Source of the DNA: Magicicada septendecula
Lineage: Eukaryota > Arthropoda > Insecta > Hemiptera > Cicadidae
Length of the DNA: 64,000 nt
Assembly: GCA_034769895.1 (NCBI GenBank)
Contig: CM068367.1
Coordinates: 689,202,548 to 689,266,547 of the forward strand
Direction: 5' to 3'
Shown here: positions 33,784-43,697 of the stretch, piece by piece
Layout of the letters: each line of letters begins with the position of its first letter
Position numbering within the stretch: position 1 is the first letter of the stretch
Position numbers and translations under genes: made by a program
Notes under the pieces: generated by a model
Database searches by the model: none
What the model saw: the letters and a program-made list of their open reading frames with translations, nothing else
What the model was told of the DNA's origin: nothing

Positions 33784-34698
33784 TTATATGATAATGCCGA
33801 CTTCGCGTAATTCTTCCAATATCGAAACGATTTCATTCCTATGACCAGTATGACCACTATTTTGAGACGCCATTAACAGTCTCAATCTATTAACCAACTC
33901 GTTAGGATCATCCCAATGCACGTAATCGATTGCAGTGTTCGGTTTCATCTCCATATAGCCACTCCCTGTACGTTTTCGTGCAAACAATTTAGATATTACT
34001 AGTCGGTACTTGACACCACTGTTACTGTTTATTCGCGTATTGTGGTTATATTTTTGTTTGTGTCCGTTGGTTGCTAGTAGTATGGACTTATATTTCCTCA
34101 TATCGTCCTTATTGTATTTTTTCGGTAGTTTCATAAACAAAAGTTCATACAGACCAGGTGTACCCTCGTAAATTTTTCCTTTGACATGAAAGTTGTCGTT
34201 ATCATCGATTTTCACATTTGAATCACCTATCATAAATTTACCACCTTCGTATCGAACACCATACATACGATCTATAATCCGTTTACAGTCCGCCGATTCG
34301 CACAAACGCATATATTTGTTTGCTAATGAATCCTCACTGAAATGTGAAGAGTTAGGGTTCCAGGCGTCCTCGTCACTGAAATGAGAAGCGTTATGACTCT
34401 GCGTGCCACTTTCGTTTTCCGTTATTACGTGTTGTTTAGGCTCTTCTTGTTTTATCTGCTGCTGCTGCTCCTCCTCCTCCTCCTCCTCCTCCTCCTCCTC
34501 CTCCTCCTCCTCCATCATATCACCACTTAACTTTCGTGAAATAGCTTCTAACGGTTCCAGAATCGGTCTGTAATTTTTTCTAAACTTCTCGTCACCTTCT
34601 CTGATACCGTGTTGTAATGCATGATATTTTTTCCTTATGTTGTCGCTTATCGTATCTATATCATACGCAAGTCGTTCCTCCTTATTCATCGCCATCAC
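33784..34698 (-). CDS. Polinton protein of unknown function (DUF8207-like)
   Basis: 304 residues with an intact frame. The N-terminal part is helical (MNKEERLAYDIDTISDNIRKKY). A low-complexity poly-Glu/poly-Gln stretch follows at about 63-82, encoded by a GAG/CAG repeat (34,458-34,512). The C-terminal half holds a compact domain with 'IYEGTPGLYELLFMKLPKKY', 'YKSILLATNGHKQKYNHN' and a final helix. I recall this 'YEGTPGLYELL' domain from many arthropod Polinton proteins, where it is named DUF8207; the name is from memory. It is constantly found with capsid genes, so a virion or assembly role is likely but unproven. Confidence 0.75.
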   Translation of the reverse strand: MMAMNKEERLAYDIDTISDNIRKKYHALQHGIREGDEKFRKNYRPILEPLEAISRKLSGDMMEEEEEEEEEEEEEEEQQQQIKQEEPKQHVITENESGTQSHNASHFSDEDAWNPNSSHFSEDSLANKYMRLCESADCKRIIDRMYGVRYEGGKFMIGDSNVKIDDNDNFHVKGKIYEGTPGLYELLFMKLPKKYNKDDMRKYKSILLATNGHKQKYNHNTRINSNSGVKYRLVISKLFARKRTGSGYMEMKPNTAIDYVHWDDPNELVNRLRLLMASQNSGHTGHRNEIVSILEELREVGIII

Positions 34699-34742
34699 GT
34701 GTTAGCAAGAGGACTGATTACATTACTACAGTGCAACCACTT

Positions 34743-35500
34743 TTATACTTCGTCGGAAACAATTATGAATCGATCAAAGCCGATTCTATATCTACCTTCA
34801 TTTATTGACGAGTCTTTGTCTATGACTAGAAATCCATAACGATCCTTCCACGCTTCCGTGCAGACGTCTTTGAAAACATCATATTTCATATCTATGTTAA
34901 CGTGATCATTGTATACATGTCGTAAATTTAGATCGTCTTGTTTGAACAATATCAACAAGTTAGCGTTGTCACGCACCAATTGTTTCGGTATCTGGCTATA
35001 TGTCTGACATAGATAGAATGTGTCCACACCGCTATGTCTCCCCATAGCAAAATACTTTCGAATATTGTTTTGTCTTTCACACGATACGTCATCGAATACG
35101 ATAACAGAGTCGAGACCAGTGATTTCACTCGGTAGTGGGACTTCTTCGTTCTCGCTGTATGCATGTAACCTAAACCTTCATCAGCGAGTGATTTCATCAC
35201 TGTTTCTAGCATTCTGTATTTTGGTTGAAATAATGATTTTGAAAACACGTATACGTTGCGGAAACGTAGTCCGTTGGCATCAAACAGTAGGTTGAATAGC
35301 ACATTTGATTTCCCGCAGGAACTTGGGCCTGTAACGATACAGCGAATACTGTTCGGTAATAGCGGGCCATGTTTACGATTAGCACTGCCTTCGTCACCAG
35401 CCAAAAAGTCCATATCCTTTATTGGTAATTTGTTTGCTTGCTGTACAATCTTCATCTTTGTGAATACCGAAAGCATACTGTTTTCAGCACGTGCTGTCAC
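34743..35500 (-). pseudogene. FtsK/HerA-type genome-packaging ATPase, one frameshift
   Basis: The enzyme would pump the DNA genome into capsids. The upstream frame (35,500 to about 35,160) has the Walker A motif 'GPSSCGKSN' at residues 58-66. The downstream frame, open from about 35,160 to 34,743, has a Walker B-like 'VIVFDD' (35,088-35,105), 'GRHSGVDTFYLCQTYSQIPK' (sensor-like Gln/Thr region) and 'NLLILFKQ'. The change of frame lies near 35,160, between the two Walker motifs, so no single product has both. The gene starts 5 bp after the integrase stop; 44 bp separate its end from the next gene. Confidence 0.9.
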
Positions 35501-35505
35501 CTTTT

Positions 35506-36430
35506 TTATATTAGATCTTTCTTATGTATCCATGCATCGTGTTTACCATCGAAACCGAGCCAACGAACACGCACTCTGTCACCTTTGCGTTGTAACACCT
35601 TTTCCACTAGGGATACGTCGCCTTCTTTGGACTTACTAATCTCCTGCTCGTAAAAACCACCTTTCAACACTTTGTTTAGATGATCTTTTAGCAGATAAGT
35701 GACTGGGATGGTAGTGGATTGTACTTTATCCACAGTGAATATTTCGTTAGTCCAATTTGGCGTATAACCTTTGGCGAACGTCATTTTGTACTTACTTATA
35801 CGAACACGGTCACCGACTTTAAATTTGGGTGGTTTCGTTGGACTGATTTTAGGCGCTGTGTTCTTCCTTATTCGTTCCAACACTATATGTTCGTTGGCGT
35901 CATTCACTTCACTAGGTTTCATACCAATGGTTCTGTGTGTTGTATTGTTGTACGATTTCAGTAATGTAGGTAGTAGATCCAACCAGCGGTAGTGTCCTTG
36001 TTCGCTGAAAGCTCGATACATGTGTGTCTTCAGTGTGCGATTAAAACGTTCCACTATGGAAGCTTTTTTCTCACTGTAGGTTGAGTAATGTTTCACATTA
36101 TACTTTTTTAGCAACGCTTGTACTGTGCTGTTGTAATACTCCTTCCCGTTGTCCGTCTGTAAATATTTCATTCGATTAGCAGTTAGTATAGGCTCTAGTG
36201 CGTGCTTTACTTCTTTTCCTGTCTTTGTTTTCAATGGTACAGCGTACGCATACTTGCTAAACGCATTGATCACTGTCATCATGTACTTGTACCCTTTGTT
36301 CACTCGAGCGTATGGTATCATCTCCACAAGATCCGCCTGGTACAAGTCGTGTAGACCCTTCAATTCAACCGCGCGGCTAACGAAATTCCTTCTCGCTGCT
36401 CTGTAGAGCTATAGTCTTGCGTGCGTTGTT
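35506..36430 (-). pseudogene. Polinton integrase (DDE, chromodomain), N-terminal frameshift
   Basis: Retrovirus-like integrase that joins element ends to host DNA. The main frame (to 36,408) is open and contains the rve core: Asp in 'LYQADLVEM', Asp in 'LQTDNGKEY' and Glu in 'IVERFNRTLK', about 34 residues after the second Asp. An SH3-like DNA-binding segment 'FKVGDRVRISKYK' follows, and the protein ends in a chromodomain ('VRVRWLGFDGKHDAWIHKKDLI'). The frame has no ATG of its own. An ATG at about 36,430 opens a short frame in another register, and the open core frame begins with a stop just before 36,408, so a frameshift near 36,410 separates the start from the core. It is first in the minus-strand cluster. 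Confidence 0.9.
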
Positions 36431-36533
36431 CATGGTTTAAGATACACTAACATAATACCAGCGTTAAAAATACTATATATATCTATAACAGTTTCTTTGT
36501 TTTTCAGTATTCATTCTCACGTCTGAATATCAT
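36431..36533. promoter_or_regulatory. Probable divergent promoter between integrase and polymerase genes
   Basis: About 100 bp separate the minus-strand morphogenesis cluster from the plus-strand polymerase exon. The segment contains TACTATATATATCTATAA, usable as a TATA element in both directions. This is inferred from position. Confidence 0.45.
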
Positions 36534-36605
36534 CATGTCCGACCTTCAACAGAATCCAGAACAACAACAACAACATCAGCAGGAACAGGAACATCCTCAA
36601 CAAGG
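36534..36605 (+). CDS. Candidate first exon of the DNA polymerase gene (Gln-rich)
   Basis: ATG TCC GAC CTT begins a 24-codon, Gln-rich open stretch that runs into a G|GTAAAA splice donor at 36,606. The phase (one base left over) matches the acceptor TTTCTATTGTTTCAG at 37,184-37,198, after which the polymerase frame continues. No other role for this ORF is evident. It lies about 100 bp from the divergent integrase start, so the intergenic stretch 36,431-36,533, which holds a TACTATATATAT run at about 36,469, is likely a bidirectional promoter. Confidence 0.6.
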
Positions 36606-37198
36606 TAAAAATTTTTTAAAATACCAATTGTCTCTCTCTCTATAATTATGTAGCAAACCAAATTTGTTTGATATGAATTAACTCTGTCTAACCTGTACAA
36701 GATAGTCTCTTGACGTTGTTTAGAAATTGATATGGCGAAGAAAATTTTTTATGTTCTGACATAGGTTTGTTACCTTCTCCCCAATGTATTGTCTCTTGAC
36801 ATCGTTTAGAAATTGACATGACGGAGAAAATTTTTCATGTTCCACCATAGGTATGTCACCTTCTCTCCAATGAACTAATTCAATTCCGCAACAAAAGCAT
36901 TTAAGTCTATCGTCTATGAATGACATACTATGTCCACAAACATCATAATTTAGCGGATAGTAGTAAAACCCAGCAAACGCTAACTAGTCGGGGCTGACAA
37001 ACGTCACTTCCCAATACTTGAACGATTTTCTTCTTTCACTTTCAATGCTAAAATCAGGAGTAGCTGCCATCTTCACAGTTTGCAATAAACTAACGTATTA
37101 CTAACGTGTACTATATATTTATTTACCACAAACATGAATGTGTATGTGTGTTATTCGTCATTCCTATTAGCTAATACATGTGTTTCTATTGTTTCAGT
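36606..37198 (+). other. Proposed intron of the polymerase gene
   Basis: Donor G|GTAAAA at 36,606 and acceptor TTTCTATTGTTTCAG| at 37,198 keep the reading frame between the Gln-rich exon and the polymerase. The interval is interrupted by stops in that frame and contains the BIR gene on the opposite strand. Confidence 0.55.
36720..37070 (-). pseudogene. BIR-domain (inhibitor-of-apoptosis-like) gene with an in-frame stop
   Basis: A 117-codon frame from an ATG at 37,070 to a TAA at 36,720, interrupted by one TAG at 36,984-36,986. The first part has 'ESERRKSFKYW', the Arg-x-x-Ser-Phe-x-x-Trp start of a BIR domain. After the stop come 'AGFYYYP' and 'CFCCGIELVHWREGDIPMVEHEKFSPSC', giving the zinc ligands C-x2-C, His and Cys. 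BIR proteins block caspases; viral copies keep infected cells alive. The distal coding end is an ~83-bp tandem duplication (36,790-36,868 copied at 36,707-36,785), which shifts the reading frame after the domain. There is a single BIR and no RING. It lies antisense in the polymerase intron. Confidence 0.85.
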
Positions 37199-40100
37199 TA
37201 TGACACGATTTTATATTGTGCGAAACACTAGTATTAGAGGATCCCTAACAACTTTTAATTACCTGCCTGTGTACACGGACACAGAAGAAGAAGATCAAGA
37301 TATATTACCGATAATGACTGAGGTGCGACCTTTATTGTGCAAGGATATTCTGGCAGAACAAGCACGTTTACGCAGTATCAAATGGCATATTGCGTGCAGG
37401 ATACGTTTCACTAAAACTGTGTTAGATGGTGACAGCGGCGAAGAAAAAGAGGTAACCAAAGACGCCGTCTTCCACGGACGTTGTCGTACGTTGCTCACGG
37501 ACGACAACGACGAGTTGAACTGTCTACTCGATGAATCCTATGATAAAATCATGAATAGCATATCCAATTTTACCCGTGACGGGAGCGGATGGTCGGTGGA
37601 TGCTGTACTGAAGCTGGAACTAGTTGTTGGACGGTACCGACCTCTGGCAGCGTCCTCCTACCTTCCAACCCCGCGAAAACTTGCATTCACCAGGGCAGTA
37701 GTCAACATCAATAACTCCCAAGATGAAATGTGTTTTCTATGGTCCGTACTAGCTCACATACACCCTCAACAAAAGCATAAAGAACGTGTTTCAAAATACG
37801 CTCCCTTCAAAAACACCTTAAATATGTCCGGTATCGAGTACCCTGTTTCTATAAACTCACTTTCTAAATTTGAAACACAGAATCCCAACATTTCTATAAA
37901 CGTTTTCGGCTATGATATAGAAGACAATATCAGAAACGAATCAAAAAATGAGGTTTATCCGTTAAGAATTACCCCCAATAAGGACAGATTACATCATGTT
38001 AATCTTTTACTTCTGTCCGATATAAATAGCCGAAAACACTACTGTCTTATCAGTAACATGAGTAGATTATTATCATCCCTTAAAAAACACGAGCATAAAT
38101 CATTTTACTGTGACTACTGCCTGCATCGTTTCTCCACAGAACATGGTCTGTCCGATCATCTCCCCTACTGCACACCTTACGGCGAACAGAAAACCAAAAT
38201 GCCCACAGAGGAGGAGAAGTTTATGTCATTTAAGAATTACGCGCACTGTCTTAAAGTACCCTTTACCGTCTACGCCGACTTCGAGTCCCTCATCACTCCG
38301 CTTCAATCGTGTTCACCTGGTAACAACGTCCCGACAACAGTGCACGAGTTAGGTGAATTCTACTCAGTTGATAGTAACGGTGCCCGTCAGAAAATAACTT
38401 CTCCTCCTGTATCGTGCACATCATACGAAGCGATGCATATTCCGTCAGGTTTCTCCTATGCTATCGTCGATCATACACACAGACTCTGGAGAGAGGCTAA
38501 AGTTTATCGGGGTGAAAACGTCGTAGACACTTTCTTCTCGTGGTTGATGAAAGACGCCGAGGATATGATGAAGGTAGTACGACATAACGTACAAATAATT
38601 ATGTCCGATGATGACAATGTTGTGTTCACTAACGCCACCGTTTGTCATTTGTGTGAGCGCCCTTTGACAGACGATGACAAGGTACGCAATCATTGTCATC
38701 TTACGGGGAAATTCTTGGGAGCAGCCCACAATAGCTGTAATCTAAGCTACAAGATGCCTCGTCATATCCCCGTCTTCTTTCACAACCTTCCTGGCTACGA
38801 CTGTCACCATTTAATGCAGGGTTTAGGAAAATATAAGGACCAACACGTATCCTGCATTGCAACATCTAGTGAGCGTTACGTGTCGTTCTCCCTGGGTCCC
38901 TTGCGTTTCGTAGACTCCTTTCAATTTCTTAATCGCTCTCTGGACACACTCGTTACCAATCTGTCCACGTCCGGGAGCCAATTTCCTTTGCTCAGAGAGG
39001 AAATGCTTAGACGGGGTTTCGACGAACAGACCAATCTGCTTGTACGCAAGGGGGTATACCCTTACGAGTACGTTGACAGCATTGATCGGTTCAACGAAAC
39101 AAGTCTACCCGCTCGTGAACACTTTGATAACCGGTTGTTGGAATCGTCTATTTCGGACGCAGATTACGAGCACGCACAAAACGTGTGGAGTGCATTCAAT
39201 CTGCGTACGTTTGGAGATTACCACGATTTGGATTTGTTGACAGACGTAATGCTGCTGGCCGATGTCTTTGAAAGTTTCCGAGACATGGCCTTACGCGATT
39301 ACTGTTTGGACCCGTGTCATTTTTACTCGCTTCCCGGACTCGCTTGGAACGCGATGCTAAAAATGACAGGGGTCGAATTAGAGCTGTTAACAGAGATAAA
39401 TCTACATCTGTTCGTCGAGTCTGGGATTCGCGGAGGCCGCGCGATGATATCCAACCGTCATGCAGTCGCTAACAATCCTTTGATTCCAGATCAGTACGAT
39501 GTATCGAAACCGACCTCCTTCATTCTGTATACGGACTGTAATAATTAATACGGTGCAGCCATGTCGCAACCACTCCCTTACGCAGACTTCCGATGGCTCG
39601 ATCGTAACGAAATCGAGTCCTTGGACGTACGTAATGTGAGTGATGATTCCGACATCGGGTACATCCTCGAAGTCGACCTACACTATCCTAATACCTTACA
39701 CGACCTGCATTCCGACTACCCACTTGCACCTGTACGCCAGCGCATAACACCCGATATCCTTTCTCCCTTTTCCAAACGTTTACACGAGAGTATATACAGA
39801 TCATCGTATAACGAATCAGGGTCATCCGTAGAGAAGTTGTTAACAACTTTGGAGGACAAACAAAATTACGTTCTCCATTATCGAAATTTGAAATTGTATT
39901 TAAGTCTTGGCTTAGAGCTGAAAGCGACTCATAGGGTGTTGTGTTTTAAGCAAAGCGCTTGGTTGATACCGTTTATCGATTTCAACACCCGCAAGAGGCA
40001 AGCAGCCGTCAACAGCTTTGAAAAAGACCTTTTCAAACTGATGAACAACGCCGTATACGGTAAGTCGCTGGAGAACGTACGGAAACATATAGACTTTGAA

Positions 40101-42300
40101 CTAGTCTCGGATGAACGACGGCTTCAAAAACTAGTTTCCACACCTAGGCTAAAACGTATGACGTTATACGAACGATCTGGTGGGGCTCTCACTCCGTAAA
40201 AAATCCATTGTTCTTTCCCGTCCCGTGTATGTCGGCTTCACGGTGCTTGACGTTAGCAAAACGATAATGTACGACTTTCATTATCGTTATGCTGTCGCCA
40301 AGTACAGTTGCAACGTTAAATTGTTAATGACAGATACAGACAGTCTGATGTATAGTATTCAAACATCAGACTTGTATGCAGATATGAAGAAGGACCTACA
40401 CGTTTTTGACACATCGGATTACCCTACGTCTCATCCTTGTTATAGCCTTAAGAACAAAAAGGTTGTCGGACTGTTCAAGGATGAAACGTGTAGTCGTCCT
40501 ATTAGAGAATTCGTGGGTCTCCGAGCGAAATGTTATTCGATCCTTGTGGCCCACGAAGATCCCACCAAAGAGTGTCAAAAACGTGTATGTAAAGGTGTGC
40601 CTCGAGTTGCGATTAAGAGGAGTCTACGACACGATATGTATCGCAAGTGTCTCACTGATCATTGTCAGTTTTCTACCAGTGCACTTTGTTTACGTAGCGA
40701 TCATCATACTATAACCTCTTCTCTTGAGTTATAACTTAGGGAACCAGTAATAATTGGATGTGCCAATTATACCGGCTGCCTTCGTTGTGAAGCACTGAAA
40801 ATAATCACAACAAAAAAAAAAAAAACAATTTATATAACAGGATATTAGGAAGGGGAGACTGTTGATTTATGCACTCATTTTACTCGGTACTTAGATGACA
40901 TCTCTTTATTACATTTGGTGATTAAGTTCTCAATTGAAAGTTCTCAAATAATATAGTTTACTATATGGTTAAATATACAAATTACTACTTTACAAAGGGG
41001 CCTCAAAATATGATGTACATCCTTTTTAATTAATTCCACGGATCCGGGATCAAATATATTAAATGAATAATGGTCACCTTGCCATGTACAATATTGAAAC
41101 TCTAACCATTTGAAGAATGGTTTTTTTTTAATCTTCTAAAACAACAAATATTAGATTACATGTTACCTATAATGTCAGTTTTCTAAAGTCTTTAATGTTA
41201 TTACATTTAAAGCATAATTTTTAAAGTCTTTAATATGATAATTTAAATTGTCTTTTGGGGTTTATAATTTTGTAACTCTTAACCATGGAAGACAAGCCTC
41301 CATGTCACCTGTGTGTTTCCTGAAGTTGCTGCAGAATTAGTTCTTCGGTCCTCCTGATGTTTCTTGAAGTTCAGTCGTTACATTATCATACTTTGGTGGT
41401 GAAGTTCTAGAAGTATGTGAAATCATCCCTGGTGTGGTACATTCATCTCAGGCGACTGTAGTTATTCTTAGTAATTCTTGTAGTTAGAACACATAGATAG
41501 AAAGTTTGTTTCACTGTTATACACTTCACATGATGATAGATTATTTTACTATCACCTTCTTGGTTGTAATACTGTATTATTTACATGGTCCGTTATTTTA
41601 TAACATAGAGAGATGTCATCACCACACAACTTTACTTATTTAACAAGTCATTGTATCAAGATTTTCACATTTTTATAAACGCGTAGCGAAATAACGCTTT
41701 ACGCTGCTTACGGCGTGAGCGCTCCATTCCAAGTGGCAGAAAATAGTTAAGGGGAGCGTAGTAATCTCAAGACAATTACTAGGCTACATAAAAGTAGTTC
41801 CGTTTTTCTAATTTTAATTAAAGGACTACGGTTGATTAAATAATTAAATCGTGATATTCTTAGTTGCAGAAGTTATCAAAGTACGTAACAATGGTCTTAT
41901 TTAATTATTTAAATAATAACAAATTTACAATAATACTTAGTTTATTTAGGGGTCAGAAAACAAGTTAATTCTGGTCAGTTCCTGTTTATGCAGGAATAAA
42001 TAATAAGCTTTACCCTTTCTGTACAATTCAATTCCCATTTAATTTTATTATTAGACTTATATTAAATATTATTATTATTAGATGATTGCCATAAGATTTA
42101 GTTTACAATGTGAGATTTTATTAAGAATTTAAAGTTTCTCCGATTATATATTATCAACTCAATTAATTAACATATTTTTATTAATGAAATCGTCACAATA
42201 CGCTGTACACGATGCGCGTAAATAAGCAAGCGTTGTCACCGTATGATGATAAGCGCTATATACTAGACAATGGTCATGATACGCTTGCATACGGTCATTA
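37199..42300 (+). pseudogene. Protein-primed DNA polymerase B, broken in three places
   Basis: Replicative polymerase of the element, using a protein primer. The first frame (37,134-39,548) likely starts coding at 37,199 (MTRFYIVRN) after the intron. It has a zinc-finger-like 'FYCDYCLHRF', the exonuclease motif 'VYADFES' (Asp at residue 382), a Polinton-typical 'CHLCERPLTDDDKVRNHCH' with 'HNLPGYDCHHL', and 'RGGRAMI'. A TAA at 39,546-39,548 falls inside polymerase motif A, with the same frame reopening at once. Motif B ('LMNNAVYGKSLEN', about 40,045) follows; the frame changes near 40,185; motif C is 'MTDTDSLMYS' (about 40,328). Coding stops near 40,715. The final piece 'QALSPYDDKRYILDNG..TLAYGHY' is found at 42,212-42,300 after a 1.47-kb interruption. 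Confidence 0.92.
40716..42190. mobile_element. Insertion (about 1.47 kb) splitting the polymerase gene
   Basis: The polymerase reading stops making sense at about 40,715 and its C-terminus resumes at about 42,191, so this block is foreign to the gene. It is AT-rich, has no open frame above 60 codons and has a poly-A stretch at 40,808-40,826. GATGACATCTCTTT at 40,896 has an inverted counterpart AGAGATGTCATC at 41,611. Weakly similar borders (ATCATCATAC against ATCGTCACAATAC) could be an old target duplication. I cannot name the element. Confidence 0.6.
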
Positions 42301-42541
42301 TCGAATACGACGACGCATCAACATGGAGAACGACGACACCTCCCCACCTGCTAAAAAATTTGTCTCCATGTATAGTAACCCCCCTAAACACTTGTTTCTT
42401 TCGTCAGTTGACGTCTCTCGGTGCTTCAGTCCAGACGTCTGTAAACGTAAGTTCACATATTAATATCGCAACGATATTTGTGTGTGTTTAAACATAATAT
42501 ATATATATAGAGTTTGTAATGTGTGGTTTCTTTGTCTTACA
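42301..42541 (+). other. Short open stretch and intron between polymerase and the 175-aa gene
   Basis: The polymerase frame runs on without a stop through an ATG at 42,323 (MENDDTSPPAKKFVSMYSNPPKHLF) to 42,463. A consensus splice donor GTAAGT lies at 42,447 and a strong acceptor TTTCTTTGTCTTACAG at 42,526-42,541, immediately before the start of the next gene. Splicing the two stretches does not keep a long frame, so the first exon is probably mostly leader, or a small peptide of its own. Confidence 0.45.
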
Positions 42542-42544
42542 GTA

Positions 42545-43050
42545 TTATGGATAACACTGCGGTTATAATTGACTTCCAGTGCTTTTTCGACGACAACGGA
42601 AAATATATTGTGAAGGAACTGTCAATCATGGACGTTCTGAGATTTGCTGGTAGACATTGGATTTTGACTCCGCCTGCTACATCCGTTACGAATCCACAAT
42701 ACGTTAGGACAAACCACTGGTTAACGTCAAATTATCATAGACTTAGATGGAGCGAAGGAGAGGCACCGTACGACAATCTTGTTTCATTGTTAACATCACA
42801 TACACGTATATATAAATATGTGTTTGTGAAGGGTTATGAGAAAAAACGTTTTTTGCAATCAAAGATAATACACAATAATATCATCAATCTCGATGACTTT
42901 GGTTGTCGTAAAAACATACCGTATCTATTTCATGGAACAGAATGTCTTAGACATTTCAATTCTTCTGACCGATGTGCCAACTATAAGGTGCATGCTATTC
43001 GGGAATGGATGATTCATGATTTTTGCTTTAAACAAACATTTTTAATGTAA
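42545..43050 (+). CDS. Conserved Polinton protein of about 168 aa, nuclease-like (unproven)
   Basis: An intact frame starting MDNTAVIIDFQCFFDDNGKYIVKEL just after a splice acceptor; an upstream non-ATG extension of seven codons exists but reads through the intron end. The order 'IIDFQCF...KEL', 'WLTSNYHRLRWSEG', 'IYKYVFVKGYEKKRFL', 'NLDDFGCRKN' and 'RCANYKVHAIREWM' is one I recall from many uncharacterised arthropod proteins. The first Asp in a beta strand, the KG-x-EK-x-x-FL helix start and the later Asp pair resemble a DEDD/RNase H-like exonuclease layout. That reading is inference and I give no name. The last codons and 3' end are duplicated in the left arm at 29,183-29,330. Confidence 0.7.
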
Positions 43051-43403
43051 CAAATTTAGAAAGTAGGTCACAGTGAATGATGACATTTATCTCTCTCTCA
43101 TTCTGTTGTGGACATGTACATACATGCATAGCTGTAAGCGGTGACTATTTCCTTATGAAAGTGGACTTTCCTAATGACATTGTTATATATTTTTGGTGTC
43201 TCTAATTTCGTCTGTGGGACATGTTCATACATGCAAAGCTGTAAATGAAAGTGGGACACCGACTTTTCTGATGACGACGTTACCACCACCACCACACCAC
43301 TATCACATTGTACTGTCCTTTTGTGTCGAATATTCTGTCATTGTTTGGTTCTCTCTCGCTTGATACAGACGTGTTCACTAGTGTCTTTCTCTCTCTTCTA
43401 ATA
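43051..43403. other. Non-coding stretch between the two small plus-strand genes
   Basis: Contains two partial copies of a block with CATGCATAGCTGTAAGCG / CATGCAAAGCTGTAAATG followed by GAAAGTGG, plus an ACC repeat at 43,281. A pyrimidine-rich CTTTCTCTCTCTTCTAATA stretch leads up to the next ATG. Confidence 0.5.
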
Positions 43404-43697
43404 ATGTCATTTCTTGTAAAGTTTAATGCTGTAAGTGCTATCGAGTACAAACGATGTTCAGAATTGACAGTGAATAAAAAATATCCCATCATGGTCTTAA
43501 CAAATGTGGACACAAAATATGGGAACTCTGTGCTTGCTACGTTGGAGGATGGTGACCACCAGTATCGTGTCTATCTTCCCAAGAGGTATGCAGGTGTCTT
43601 CACGAATGAGGAGCTCAGATATATCAAACCTAAAGAACTACATTTAGTGTATCGAGGGACGAGAAATCAAACAACACAAGTAGTGATTGAGTCCTAA
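43404..43697 (+). CDS. Small conserved Polinton protein, about 97 aa (possible ssDNA-binding/OB fold)
   Basis: I place the start at MSFLVKFNAV (43,404), because the 32 upstream codons of the longer open frame are hydrophobic and poorly supported. The core has 'LTVNKKYPIMVLTNVDTKYGNSVLATLEDGDHQYRVYLPKRY', then 'LRYIKPKELHLVYRG'. The alternating strands with a conserved TKYG and a V-x-LP-x-RY match a family common in arthropod Polintons, and the layout resembles a small OB fold. A role as single-stranded DNA-binding protein would suit the polymerase next door, but it is inferred. The frame is intact. Confidence 0.65.
   Translation: MSFLVKFNAVSAIEYKRCSELTVNKKYPIMVLTNVDTKYGNSVLATLEDGDHQYRVYLPKRYAGVFTNEELRYIKPKELHLVYRGTRNQTTQVVIES

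Noticed and set aside
35256-35639. 127-codon plus-strand frame
   Set aside because: Antisense shadow of the packaging ATPase and integrase genes.
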